DNA of 64,000 bases from Lunularia cruciata (GCA_948567375.1 OX419755.1:81486218-81550217); one strand, 5' to 3'. Counted from the stretch's first letter, positions 23,101 to 35,134 are shown. Program-made: numbers and translations. The notes: generated by a model from the sequence alone, not told the origin.

Positions 23101-23787
23101 AATATATTGTATTAAAAACCTAAAGTATCTTCCTGTATTCACTTTAGTGGACCAATGGCAAAGAAAATTTTCAAATTAGGGATTTAATCTACAAAAAGAA
23201 GATATTAGATACTGAAGATCAAAGATTAAAATTAACTTTATCGATGTAAAACCTACAGAACATTTATAGAACATTTATATTTGCTAGGGAAAACTTTCAT
23301 CCAAATTTATATACAACTTCAAATAGAAAGTCTCAAATAGAAGTTCACTATCTAGTTCTTAAAGGTCTTTAGAGGTTTAGAACTATCATTTTAAGAGTTT
23401 CCCTCCTCTGATTGAGATTACTATTAAATATTTATTAAGCATACAACTTCCTCCTCACAAGAAAATCAATTATCTTTGATATCATGCAACAAGTTGAAAG
23501 TGTTAAATTATAAGTGGAAACTGAAGACAAAAGAATTATAATCTTGGTATATCTTACAATTGTTTCTTGATATATATCACTTCCTCTATCTACAAATAAA
23601 ATTTGAATGAAAAACTCTACCAACTTAAGCATCTCCAATTTTTTTTGCATACCATTGGATAAAAAAACCTTCAAAGTTGTGATGCAGCTTTTTATAAATG
23701 AGGTCATATCTTCTATATTTTCAATCTAAAATTTTATCTTTATTGAATGAGTTTTTGTAATCATATATATCCCTTGCAAATTTTTAG
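20181..23787. other. intergenic tract grading into AT-rich repeat DNA
   Basis: From 20.2 to about 21.6 kb the composition is balanced and might contain introns or 3' sequence of an unresolved gene. A diverged short repeat built on GTTTTCTAC.…AGTGTTTATCCA recurs near 21670-21820. From about 22.1 kb the sequence is strongly AT-rich with no coding signal. Confidence 0.3.
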
Positions 23788-24283
23788 ACTGAGTCAAACA
23801 AGGGTGAATAATTAGAGACCAAATTAAAAAATTTAACTCAATTATTCTATTAAATCTTAAATTAATTTATAAATGCAATTACTAAACTTTGGTAGCTTTA
23901 TTGATGTTCAAAAATGGGACTTAATACATCAAGAGTAAATTTATTTCCTTTTTTTACACAGACATACTCCTCAACAATATAAACATTCCTTTAACTCAAA
24001 GTTGGAACAAATATTAACCACATCATCATCTTGTTACTGAGTCAAAAAAGGGTGAATAATTAGAGACCAAATTAAAAAATTTAACTCAATTATTCTATTA
24101 AATCTTAAATTAAGTTATAAATGCAATTACTAAACTTTGGTAGCTTTATTGATGTTCGAAAATGGGACTTAATACATCAAGAGTAAATTTATTTCCTTTT
24201 TTTACACAGACATACTCCTCAACAATATAAACATTCCTTTAACTCAAAGTTGGAACAAATATTAACCACATCATCATCTTGTT
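23788..24283. repeat. 248-bp tandem duplication, two near-identical copies
   Basis: Unit 1 is 23788-24035 and unit 2 is 24036-24283, each beginning ACTGAGTCAAA and ending CATCATCATCTTGTT. I see only three substitutions between them: C/A in the first line, T/G in AATTTATAA versus AAGTTATAA, and A/G in TTCAAAA versus TTCGAAAA. Non-coding AT-rich DNA. Confidence 0.93.
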
Positions 24284-25422
24284 GAGTTGGAAAATCAAGG
24301 ATCTAGATATTGATACCAATTTTTTGTAGGGACCAGTTTTTTTAAGTAATGAAAGAAAGAATAACTTTCACCAAGCTACTAATCAATAAACATTCAGATA
24401 CTTAAAACAAGCTATGGATATGCTTTTATCCACATACAAGACCAATTTCAATGCATCTATTATTTAACCTCTCTCATCTAAGTACTTAAATTTGGAGTAT
24501 ATGTGTTGCACACCTTTTTGCAAAAGTTGTTTTTGTAATTCTTTTTTCTCTCTTTCATAACAAGATGGTAGAAATATTGCTTGTTCAATAAAAGAAACAT
24601 CTTAGCTTAGCTCTCTTTGGAGTTGTGTCTATATATGCAAAGGTAAGAAGACCACAAGTACAAAGATAAATGCACTCCAAAGGAATGATCTTAAAGAGGT
24701 CAAGTTGAAAGATTGGTTGGAGGCAAAGAAATCAAGTACTAAGGTCCTTTGGACCTGAAGATCTTTGGACCCAAGGATTGTATAGCAAATTGAATGCATT
24801 GCCACCAAGATAAAGAATTGATGGAAAGGAACACTGGTGTCCACCAAAATATATTCATATGTGGAAAGTGATTGCTCACACATTGAAGATTGATGACTAA
24901 AAAACCCCTAACTAAAAAATTGAGTGCATATTGAGCAATTACACTTTTTGCTAAGAGTTTTCAGTCTCAAACTCAAAGAGTGAGTAGTAATCCTAGATCT
25001 TCATAGTTCTTTTCAATCCTTTTTAGCCTTAAGAGTTGTCTAAATTTAGTTCTTTGTGCTTGTAGCATTCCAATAGAAAACATGATGTTTTCTTTTTAAC
25101 TTAGGAGAAAGATCCCAAAATTAACTCTTCTTGCCCTATCAAAGAACAAGTGTACAATCTATTGCAAGAGCAAGCTAGTCTAGAACAAGCAACTCTCCTT
25201 CTTGCTTTGGAATTAGGAACTTAGTAATGCAATAATATATCTAAGAGATAAGAAGTAGGGCAAAGAGAACAATAGTGGATCTTTCCAGAACCTCTTTGCA
25301 TTGACAAAAGAAAATTGGAGAGATATCATTGGGTTGGATGCAACTCACCCTAGGAGCATGACTCTTGACACCAAATTTTGGAATGCAAGCAAGCAAATGA
25401 ACACACAAACCATTGAGTCCTT
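24284..25422. other. AT-rich tract upstream of the gypsy element
   Basis: No gene recognised. The minus-strand open frame at 24629-24883 has no domain. The sequence may be older retrotransposon debris. Confidence 0.35.
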
Positions 25423-25870
25423 TGTCATGCCATTTGTAATATCGCACCTAGATTGCTCAAACTCTAGAGTAGTAGTATGTGTAGTCAGGAGTATTTTAGT
25501 AGTTACTCATAGATTACTTGTTGACGGTCAGATTTCATGTTTGGGTTATTGATTACATAGTAGGGCCCACCGTCACTTAACACCATTTGTACCGTTGGAT
25601 GTGCCGTCCATGGGACCGTTAGGGTTTGAGACCTAGCTTGAGTCTAGGAGATATACTTTAGAAGTGTAGCTCTAAAGAGCTCACTTCTCTAATGTTAAGC
25701 CTTCGAGTTCCTGGCTATGGTAGATAGAAGACGGCGAGCGTCACTTGGATTCTCTTAGCTAGAGTGGGTGTTGCTTGATTATAATTAGTGCCTAGTTGTT
25801 TGCAAATTATGGAGTGACAAATCAAGTATTGATATGATTGAGTGTGATTTGAGTGATATAAACAAACTGA
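25423..25870 (+). repeat. 5' LTR of the gypsy element
   Basis: It shares about 450 diverged bases with 35257-35699 and 38505-38950. Landmarks common to all three are CACCTAGATTGCT, TAGTTACT.A.AG, CTTGTTGA.GGTCA, a TTGGGCACCG-like block and GAGTGTGATT…AAACTGATTA. The left limit is uncertain: clear similarity starts about 25423 (TGTCATGCCATTTGTAATAT). The terminal about 105-base segment that brackets the other two copies is not recognisable here. Confidence 0.65.
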
Positions 25871-25881
25871 TTACATCAGAG
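25871..25881 (+). promoter_or_regulatory. probable primer-binding site (initiator tRNA-Met type), decayed
   Basis: TTACATCAGAG directly after the LTR end resembles TGGTATCAGAG, the site used by many plant LTR elements to prime on initiator tRNA-Met, with a few differences. Its position at the LTR/internal border supports the assignment. Confidence 0.5.
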
Positions 25882-27780
25882 AAGTGAGGTTAGGGGGAAA
25901 TCAAGTGTAAGAATTGAGTGTTGGTGGTTAATTATTGGTAGCTCGATGCAGAGTTCTGACTTTCCCTATGTGCAAAAGCTTGTTCAATTGATGCAGATTT
26001 GGCAATGAAGCAAACAATGTGTGAAAGCGCTAGCCAAATTTTGAGCAAAGAGAAGCAATTTTCAAGCGGTAGTTGTGATTTTGAGCTCAAGAGTGAAAGT
26101 AGGACCAATTTGGTGCAAGTTGAGCTCAAAAAGTGAAATTGAAGGTGGAGTTGGGAACCCATCCCCGTGAATTTGGGATTTGGAGAAACCCGTCATTTCA
26201 ATTTTGCTCGAGTGGAGAATCAGTGAAGGATATGATGGTCAGCCAACTTTAGGGATTTATATTAGATTTTTCCTAGATTTTATGTCAGATTTTGGCCAAA
26301 TTTGGACGAGTTTTGCCAAATTTAGAGAGGGTTCGAAGTGGTAAGAAGAAAGGCCTCATTTGGGTAAATTTTAGCATTTAGAGGCTTTGAGGCATAGGCC
26401 ATGGGTTACCCCTAGATCTCTAGGACTGGTGCTCTAGCCAAATGGTCCACCCTCACTTGTTGTCCTAGTGATTGTTCCATTATTATCTATACACCTGTAG
26501 CTTTGGCTGGGAGAGACAATTTTATCATATTCTTGGTGATCCTAGTAGCTTAGGAAGTAGATAACTCATATTATGTCAAATGCTAAATGGTGAAAGAGTC
26601 AATCTAATGTTGATTTATGAGATGGAAGGTTTTCATTTAGATTTCTCGTGAGTGGACTTCCTCCATTCTTTGCTTCTTGTTTGTGCATCATGTTTGTGTG
26701 AGGTGCCCTGACTTGAGAGTGTTGGTGCTTTGGTGTGCTCTTGGTAGTGAGGCTGGAGTGATGACCAATCAAACTACCTATGTTCCTTCCGGTGAGGTAG
26801 GAAGTGATGACTTGCAGACCGTGAGAGAGCGTGTTGTGATTGCAATTTACAAGTTGTCATTTCTCCTAGTGTAGTTGTTGTAGTTAGAGCTACATTAGTT
26901 GATGATGTTTAGTTGGAAGTGTTGGCACTTGGTGGTGATTTTTGGTGGGATACTTGCGGTGGTTCCAATTGCAGGTTGCAGTTTTTGGTTACTTTGTCAC
27001 AATGGAGTGCTTTGGGAATTCTAGAAGAGATAGGTTGCAATACGCTAGTGGGTTTACTCGGAGTGGTGCCTATATCTTAGGTCTCAATGAAGGAGGAGAT
27101 TGACTCTAAGTTGGAGTTTGGCACAAGAGCTTATTTAGTTGAGAGTGCACTTGGTGTGTCTGCACCATTATTGTGAGACATAGATGAGATTTATGGGGCC
27201 TCCAAAGGTCCCAAGCGTTATTTTGGTATGGTGGGTACCATTGAGTTGGATGACTTCATCCAAGAGTTTGGTAGTTGGTGTGATCTGCATCACATGCGGA
27301 ACTCAACTTTGTTCATACCTTTCATGGTATGGAAGGGGTTATTTTAGCACTTGGAGGGTCTACCAATGGATGATTACCATGAGTTCAAGAGAGCTCACTT
27401 AAAGGGAATTGAGCTATAAATACAATATTGGTGTCCAAACTATTCTCCATCACTTTAGGCTTAGTTTCTAGAGGTAGATTGGCAATACCCACGAGTCTAG
27501 CTCTAGTAGCATTGGTGGATCTCTTGGAGATGGTGCTACTAGGAGAGGAGGTACTACTATAGGAGGTGGTGTAGTACCTAAGTTTAACCCCATGGTGGAT
27601 TTCTTCCCATGTTTGAGGCAAAACTACTAGTAAGTGCAGGTTGACAAGTTAAGGAGCTTGCAAGATTTCCAACAGAAGGTTGGAGAGAGCCTACACGAGG
27701 CATACACTTGCATGAGATGGTTGATCAAGTTACTCAAGGAGTTATTGAGGCCCAAGTGGTCCAATTTTGGTATGGAATAT

Positions 27781-28517
27781 TGTAATACCACAAGCTAGCC
27801 ATATGATCTAGATGTGAAATTTGGTTTGGTAACATCTAGAATGATGTTATACATGATGGTCAAAATAGATCAGATAGAAGTATCACCAAAAGAATACTTC
27901 TACTAATAGAGTAGAAACCAAAATAGACTTGGGAACCTTTGAACCAATAGCTAAACATATGATTTAAAGGTGAGAATTGGTTTGGTAACATCTGGAAGGA
28001 TGTTACACATGATGGACTAAACAAATCAGAAAGAGGTATCACCAAAAGGAGACTTCTACTAATAGAGTAGGAACCAAAATATGCCTAAAATCTTTGAAGG
28101 CAATTTCAGAGGCCTAAACGGATGAATTAGACCTCGAAAATATACAAGTACTCCCCCCCCCCAATGGAGGAAAGGCTGGCCTTCCCTCTCCTCTGGTTGG
28201 TCTTGTCGAGAGCTTTCCAATGGTACCTTACGTGATTCTGAGACTCCTACAGGAAGATTCCCTAAAAGATTCCCTCCGGTCAAAGCTTGTTTGACCAACC
28301 AGATAGGACCTAGACCGACATGTCACCCATCCAAGTAAGTAATCCAAGGGTGGATCTTGCTGACATGTCACCTATCTGTGTGCCTAATCCTACGGTGGAG
28401 CTTCCTTGGAGAAGATCTTCTTTGTCTATATAATAAAGAGAAGGTGCTCCTTTGGGGCACCGAATGTTGAGTGTATAATTTGTATTTTCTCTCTTCTCTT
28501 GTCCTCGGAGTATTACA
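27781..28517 (+). mobile_element. solo LTR nested in gypsy gag
   Basis: It begins TGTAATACC and ends GTATTACA, imperfect inverted termini normal for LTRs. Flanks are AATAT (27776-27780) and GATAT (28518-28522), a 5-bp target duplication with one change. Removing the insert joins …FWYGI to LDKEL of gag in frame. It contains a TATA box (TATATAA, 28427-28433) followed by ATAAAG. No internal coding region is left, so recombination between the LTRs has removed the element body. A second copy lies at 42273-43023. Confidence 0.88.
28427..28433 (+). promoter_or_regulatory. TATA box of the solo LTR
   Basis: TATATAA about 90 bases before the LTR end, identical in the second copy (42934-42940), which marks the U3/R border region of this family. 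Confidence 0.6.
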
Positions 28518-29120
28518 GATATTGGACAAGGAGTTGCAATGTAGGGTACATGATGTTATGTTGTTATAGGCTACTTCACCTACTTTGGTGGTGGTCTTTG
28601 GTTTGGCTGAGCATATTGAGCTCAACATGGTGGAGGAGGGAATGGTGACATTTGGATTTGGTAGAGAGACATCATCCACAGTTGTTACTTCTTTTAGAGC
28701 GCAATAGAGTGCACCATGCCATGTTGGTTTCCAAGGACAGCTCAGATCCTATGGAGCGAGTGGAGGGCCTACTATAGCTAGACCCTTACCTTCATTTTTG
28801 GGTCAATAGCAGCCAGTGAGTAGTGGTGTTGCTTGTTGGACTTGTGGTGGACTTCACTATAGGAGAGAGTGCACTCAGGGCAACGGACTTGATACCTCTG
28901 GTGCATTATAGCCAGCACAGAGATAGTGTGAGCATTGCCATAAATTTGGTCACAATAGTGATTGATTCTTTGACCTACACCCGAAGTTACGGAGTGGTAG
29001 AGTTTCTATGGCAAGTAGTAGAGGAGCTCTAGGTCATGGAGCACAAGGTGGTGGTAGAGGATCCACACCTAGTAGGTGTGCAATACCTACCCTTACTTCT
29101 GATACAACCATGGTTACTTG

Positions 29121-32100
29121 CATTGAGCAGTTGGAGCAAAGATTGGCTAGCATGGCCATAGCTTAGAGTAAATCAGATTCATGTGCTAAGGCTTCTACCT
29201 CATATGAGGGTGATAGAGACATCTTAGACTTCATGTGCGGAGTAGCATAGGTGGATGAATCAGCTACAATGACTAGGAGTGCAGTACGTGCTCCAAAGCC
29301 TAGAGGAGCTTTAGTGGAGTTGGACCCACAAAGAGGAAAGGTTGGTAGACAGGTCAAACTTCTCCAATCTTTTACACTCTTTGAGGCACTATAGATAACA
29401 TCCATAGCTCCTAGACGTCCTAGTGTAGGTGTGGTAGGTGGTGATGGGGTGCATGATGGACTACCTACTAGTCAACCACCTATTACTACACAGACTAAGT
29501 CTAGCATGATGTTGGGGGTGACTCAACTGATTATCCGCTTTCCATTATTCTTAGCCAATGACATATGTATATTGGAAGTTGACCCAGCCCTAGTGTTTCA
29601 ATTGGTTGCCACACTTTGTGAGAGTAGGGATGATGTGGTTCTTACTATTGGAGCAAAGGTGGTTGATAGTGGAGTTGACTTGGTTGAGAACATGGGATCC
29701 GCTTAACGACCAATGGTTTATGGTAGGCAACCGTGGCTAGATTGGAGGAGTTACCAACTAGACCGGCCTTTGAGCAAGCATGGTTTACACCTAGAGTTGT
29801 CCAATTGGATAACCAAAGGGGGATTTTTCATTTGGTGGGATGTTCAAGGAAGGTCTAAACACCACATAGGATCTCACTAGACTTTGGTGTGCAGCTCTTT
29901 ATGTTGGGGAAGGCTATAGTTGTTGGTCTAGAGTTACAATAGACCAATGTGGAGAAGTGTCCATTTTAGATCCAAATACCTCTAGGTGGTGGTTCTACAT
30001 AGTACATCACATATGGAGAGCTTGTTCTTCAAATTCAGCCCAATCATCTGATGATAGATTTGTGGTGAGAGCTTAGGCCATTGCAAGTAGTTGAGTCATA
30101 CAATGTGTTAGTTAGAGGAGTAGTGTTGTACTCCATGGGTTTCAATATTGACTATTGGGAGGAAACAACCTCCCATAGACCAAGTTGGCAGTTTGGTGAG
30201 GGACGAGTATGTTGCCTACCAATATGCTTCAATAGTGGTAGTCTTGGCCACTATAGTCAAGGACCATGGCAACATCATTTCAAGTTTTCAATGGTTCTAT
30301 TACTTTGCCTAGTGATTTATTGGAGGAGAATGCCCATGCAAAGGATACTCTTGTACCAAAGGAGATCACTCAAATTTAGGAGTACAAGTGGGATTGTTCT
30401 ATCTACCTTGGATGTTCCATTATGGAGTTCAGAGGAGGCATTGCAACAACATGCAGATTAGTTGGTGCTATAGGCTTGGAGTGGAGCCTTTGTATCATTA
30501 GGCAACCAATGTGAGGATAACCCTCTAAAGTCGATTACCTTGACACCTCTAGATACCACACTCATTTCTTGGTAGTATCTAATAGAGGGAGTATGTCTAT
30601 TGGAGTTGTTTGGTGGGATTAGCACTAGATAGCTATGGTACTACAAGTGGGTATACAAGTACATAGGTACTTGTATGTGGAGAGAGATGAGATCGCTAGG
30701 CGAGTCTCTCTACATCATGTGGTATACTTGGCCTATTGGTATCTTGAGTTATTACCGACATTAGCAATTAGGGATTACTAGAAGATCCTACTAGTATACA
30801 TTTCCTTGATGGGGGCGCATGATCTGGAGAGACATGGTCCCATTCATTTGGTGATTTTTGGATGGCCATGTCAAGGACATACACACATTGGTCGAGTTCT
30901 AGGTCTTTAGGATCCCTATTTTGGTGTGTTTTGGGAGATATTACAGATACTACAACATCTCCATGTTCATCAATCCTTTTCTCCAACTTACATTTTTGAG
31001 AACATCCCTTTGATGGCTGATTCTTGCACCTGGGTGGTGGCAAGTACACATCAAGTCTATTCTTGGATGGGATCTGCCATGTTGTTAGATGCGGCTAGAG
31101 TGGGATCATGGGCTCATTGTCCTCATCTTTGGTGGATGAACCTCTTACCTAGAGAGGTTCTATAGTGCGCTTATGTTGGGATCTAGCGACTAGACCACAT
31201 CATTGTTAATGACATCTTGGATGTTGGGCGTCAGTCTTAGATGGTGGTAGTGGCTGATAGGTCACCTATGGCAATGGTCAACCTAGTTGGACAGCCCAGG
31301 GCTTCTTTTCCTACACTTATGAGTTTCCTAAACTCCCATGCTTTTTGAGAGAGAGGTCTTGGATTGGTTTGAAACTCACAATTACAGCAATTAGTGAGGC
31401 TCAACACTGATGAGAGAGAGCAAGCGATGGGTTTTTGCATTGGTATTACCGCTACTCCAATAGTGTTAGAGGCATCTAGGCATCAAGTGTTAGATCAAGC
31501 TATGGACCTAAACTGTTTGACCCTGATTGTAAGCCTTGGCTTAGCAAAGCATCGTAGGATGCGCTTGATAGGCATCACCACTCAAAAACTTGTTAGCTCT
31601 GTACCTTTTGAGACAATCCAAGCACATGCTAGGTGCAATGGACCAAGTGGAAAAGGTATTCTTGAGACATAGCTAGTGGCTACTAGGGAGGGTGGTCTAC
31701 TTGGAGTCCATCTAGGTGAGCATGGTTTACTTGGATTACACCCTTGGTCTACTTGGGATGCAGCTAGAGGATGTATGGAGCTTGGAGCCAGGGTGGAGGG
31801 AGTTTTTCATGTAGAGGTTGGGACCTTTAGTTCTTGGGGGCATGACACTATTTCTCCCATGGACCCATTGTAGCAGCCAGTCATTATGTCTTCCACTCTT
31901 ATGTAGTTACAGAGGATACTGAGGACCCAGAGCTTGGACCCAAGCTTTACAAGAGAGGAAAGAAAAAGAGTTTGTTGGTTCTTGAGGAGCTACACAATTT
32001 GTTTTACCTTTAGTATGAAGGATTTGGGTGCTCTAAAAGGACTTGATATTTGGATTGAGCTAACTAGCAATACACAAATTTTTTGATGTCCCTATTGATA

Positions 32101-32190
32101 TAGTGACATGGAGAAAGCATTGATTCAGAGCAAGAGTAGAGATCTTTTTGAGGTAGGTTTGGTAGAGATTTCACATGGAGAGTATGCATC
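29121..32190 (+). pseudogene. gypsy gag-pol linker and protease region, heavily decayed
   Basis: This stretch lies between the zinc knuckles and RT of the same element, so it should hold the gag C-terminus and the aspartic protease. Local phrases such as GRVSMASSRGALGHGAQGGG after the knuckles suit a nucleocapsid tail. I could not find a convincing D-S/T-G protease motif, and many stops occur in every frame. No independent gene is seen. Short open frames here are remnants. Confidence 0.5.
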
Positions 32191-33350
32191 AATTACAGTG
32201 ATGCGAGCCAAGAAGGATATGCATGGCAACTACACAGATAAGCAGATGTGTGGAGATTACTGTCCTATCAACAGATAGACTAGGGCTGATTGGTATGCCA
32301 TGCCTACAACAGAGGAGATCTTTGATGCAATTGGGCATGCAAAGGTCTTTGATACTTTGGATCTTTGAGCGAGATATCATCAATTGCTGATCAAGGAGGA
32401 GGATAAGTCCCAGATAGCATTTTGGGTTATTGATCCTCATGGTAAGGATGTGTTATATCAATGGAGATTCTTACCATTTGGGTTAAAGAATGCTCATGCC
32501 GAGTTCTAGAGGATAGGATCTTAGTTGTATTGGATTTTTCTCGGTGCTATATTGATGGCATTTTGGTCTCTAGCACTACGGTGGAGGAGCTTGAGAGACA
32601 TTTGTTGAAGGTGTTTGAGAGGTTGAGATCTCATGGACTCAAATTACATCTTGGGAAGTGTAGGTTCTTCCATGAGCAGGTTGAGTATTTGAGTCACACT
32701 ATCAACCCTGGAGGCTTGGTGTTAAGTGGACCAAGCTAGAGGCTAATGCACGTATTCCTTGGCCTATGGAAGTGAGCAAAGTGAGAGCATTCCTTGGGTT
32801 GGCAAACTTCTATTGCTGCTATGTTAGAGGATTTAATGCCATTGGCAAGGCCTTGATGAAGCTGACCAAGCTTACACAAGAGTGGTGTTGGGGAGATGAG
32901 AAAGAGAGGGCTTTTGTAGAGCTCAAGGAGAGGTTGACGTTTGCTCCTATTTTGAGGGGACAGATCAAAGGATGACCATTTTAGATTCACATTGATTGAA
33001 GTATGTTGGGGCTTGGAGTAGTGCTCACCTAGCATGATTATGAGAGGAAGGAGTTTGTGGCGGCCCACGTTAGTCACTCCAAAACTTCAGCGGAGGCAAA
33101 GTATAATTCATATGAGAGAGAGTGCTGGCAGCAACATAGGCAGTAGCACATTTCTGATGTTATCTATTTGGTAACTCTTTTACTCTCATCACTGATCATC
33201 AGCCACTAAAGTGGTTGATGGAGTCCAACAAGCTTTCAAGGAAGCTTGCACAATGGGTTGTGATTCTATAGGAGTATAATTTCACAATTATTCACAAACC
33301 TGGAGTGGTGAACTATGATATAGCTGGGTTGAGTAGAAACCCATGTCCCA
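32190..33350 (+). pseudogene. gypsy reverse transcriptase / RNase H, inactive
   Basis: RT signatures in order: VMRAKKDMHGNYTDKQMCGD, YAMPTTEEIFDAIGHAKVFD, YHQLLIKEEDKSQIAFWVID and YQWRFLPFGLKNAHAEF (to about 32510). After a frame change the active-site block reads CYIDGILVSS: the second Asp of the YIDD pair is Gly. The thumb/connection continues GKCRFFHEQVEYL and KVRAFLGLANFYCCYVRGFN (32766-32940). RNase H residues LITDHQPLKWLMESNKLS follow near 33190-33240. In-frame stops occur at several expected Gln or Arg positions. Confidence 0.85.
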
Positions 33351-33689
33351 ACCAACAAGATCAGATCGGAGCATGTTGGCATGGTGAGACAAATGAAGAG
33401 ATGGTGCTAGGTTGGCATGCATTTGCCTTTCTTTGTATATTTTTTGAGGCTTTGGTGGTATCTCTCTCAATGCATACAAGAGGAGTTATTGAAATAAAAA
33501 AATCCAAAGAGTGGAGATAGTGGTATAATTTAGCAAGACATTCATGAATGATGTCTTAGTGATGGATTATCTTTGGTATTGTGGGTGGCATAATTAGGAC
33601 CAAGGAGAAAGACCATGTTCTTCAGCAAGCTAGATGGTTTAGATTGGAGGGCATACACCTTCTTTGTGTATGGGAGGATGGAAGAGTGA

Positions 33690-34300
33690 GAGTAGTACCA
33701 CTTCCATCTCAAAGACCACAGTTGGTCCATCATGCTCATGAGGAGCTAGGACATTTTGGAGTAAAGTGTACATCTAGCTTACTCTAGAGTCATTACTGGT
33801 GGTGTTGTATGTAGACCAATGTACAATAGTTTGTTGCAAGATGTGCGGTTTATGACCAAGTTAGAATATCATTTAATGCTCTTACGCCATAGTTATACCC
33901 CTTACCTATCATGAGGTTGGGTTACCATTGGATTTTGGACTCTGCTAGACCTTTATCGTTGACTATGAGACATCATCAATACATTTTGGTGATGGTGTTC
34001 TCCAAGTGGATTGAGTTGGTAGCTTTTCCTAACAAGTCCAATGAAAGGACGGCTTGTTCGTTCCTGAATTAGGTTCTCAATCATTTTGGTGCATTAGCTC
34101 AGGTTTTGACTAATCAGGGCACAAAGTTCTTGGGGAAATTTCATGTCTTATGTGACAAGGCTTTGATTGATCATCATACTACCTCCCAAGATCACCCTGA
34201 GGCAGATGGCTTAGTATAGAGAGTAGTTCAAACAATGAAGAGAGGATTGCAAAAGTATGGTTTTGTAGAGAGGCCACTTGGGAGATTGGGATCTCCAGTT
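33690..34300 (+). pseudogene. gypsy integrase, inactive
   Basis: The zinc-binding part reads VHHAHEELGHFGVKCTSSLL and later CAVYDQVR, where the last Cys of the HHCC motif is Tyr. The catalytic core has HWILDSARPLSL (first Asp present) and VLTNQGTKFLGKF (second Asp replaced by Asn). HPEADGLV is followed by a TAG where the catalytic Glu is expected. All three changes point to long inactivity. Confidence 0.8.
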
Positions 34301-34676
34301 ACCTTGGTTGGCCATGGGCTATCAGTCCAACTGGCAAGCCTCCTTAGCATCCTTCTTTCCTTACTTTCTACTATATGGACAAGATCCAGATTTACCTATA
34401 GCTAGCTTTTAAGATGTTATTGTAGTGTTGGACTTGGATGATCTAGATGTATGGATGAGAGCATGTTCTCAACTGGCAAAGATTTTTTGGAGAGTGATGT
34501 CAATAGCCTTTGAGAACTTGGCAATTGCTCAGCATAGGGATACCTTACACTATGCTACCATTTGAGGAGGATGTTATAGATCCTTGATGCATCAATTTCA
34601 TCTAGTTGATTATGTATATCTATAGCAGACAACATTGATGACACTATTTCTACAAGCCGCACTATCTTGAGAGTGC

Positions 34677-35015
34677 ATGAGGTTGCCATTTGGATTCCTT
34701 GTGTTGGAAGAACATGATGGTGTTGTTTGGAAGGATCATGTGTGCAATTGTATGCCATGCCTCCTCCCAAACATTGATGGTACTATGGACCCAAGCTTAG
34801 CACTTGTACGTGTAGGCTTGTGGTGTATGTTATGTGGCTCTTTTGGTGGAGCTACTACTATATTAGTGTGTGATAGTTGTTCAAGAGGATGGCATATGCA
34901 ATGTATGACTCCTCCTCTCATGGTGGTTCCTCAGGGAAAGTGGTTATGTCCTAGATGTACTTTACCTATAGCTAGTTCATCCTTTATATGGTATAGATTT
35001 CAAATAGGTGACTAA
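34677..35015 (+). CDS. PHD finger domain at the 3' end of gypsy pol
   Basis: An open frame of 112 codons. Residues 50-94 (34824-34958) form a complete Cys4-His-Cys3 PHD finger: C50-x2-C53, C65-x2-C68, H73-x2-C76, C91-x2-C94, with the expected Trp two residues before the last pair (GKWLCPRC). PHD fingers read the histone H3 tail. A preceding Cys cluster (CNCMPC, residues 23-28) could add a second metal site. The domain lies after the integrase and just before the 3' LTR, where many plant gypsy elements carry a chromodomain, so it was probably the C-terminal part of the pol protein and used for chromatin targeting (inference). The ATG is probably not a natural start: the frame upstream (ILRVHEV…) joins after a frameshift. 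All eight ligands survive although the polymerase and integrase are dead. Confidence 0.7.
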   Translation: MRLPFGFLVLEEHDGVVWKDHVCNCMPCLLPNIDGTMDPSLALVRVGLWCMLCGSFGGATTILVCDSCSRGWHMQCMTPPLMVVPQGKWLCPRCTLPIASSSFIWYRFQIGD

Positions 35016-35134
35016 CCATGAGGCTCGATAGCACACAGCCTCTTGATCTTTTGCCCACCATAGGCTATACCATACACTTGGAGTAGATGGCTATCTAGAG
35101 TTAGAGGGACCTAACTACCAACTAGGGAGGTGAT

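Larger units (their letters stand above)
27178..29120 (+). pseudogene. gypsy gag (capsid-like region and zinc knuckles), interrupted
   Basis: A capsid-like stretch from about 27195 reads RYFGMVGTIELDDFIQEFGS and FQHLEGLPMDDYHEF-like residues, with a TAG in place of the Gln. After the nested LTR the frame resumes LDKELQCRVHDVMLL. Two CCHC knuckles follow in one frame. The first (28834-28872) is CWTCGGLHYRREC, C-x2-C-x3-H-x4-C, intact. The second (28927-28968) is CEHCHKFGHNSD then a TGA and Phe where the last Cys should be. Further TAG codons lie between the knuckles. No intact gag reading frame remains. Confidence 0.75.

Noticed and set aside
28153..28162. poly-C tract as a regulatory element
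   Set aside because: It is a variable homopolymer inside a solo LTR (10 versus 21 C in the two copies), better explained by slippage.
34677..35015. PHD finger as a stand-alone host gene
   Set aside because: No promoter, splice structure or independent start. It lies exactly between integrase and the 3' LTR, and the upstream residues join the pol frame after a frameshift.
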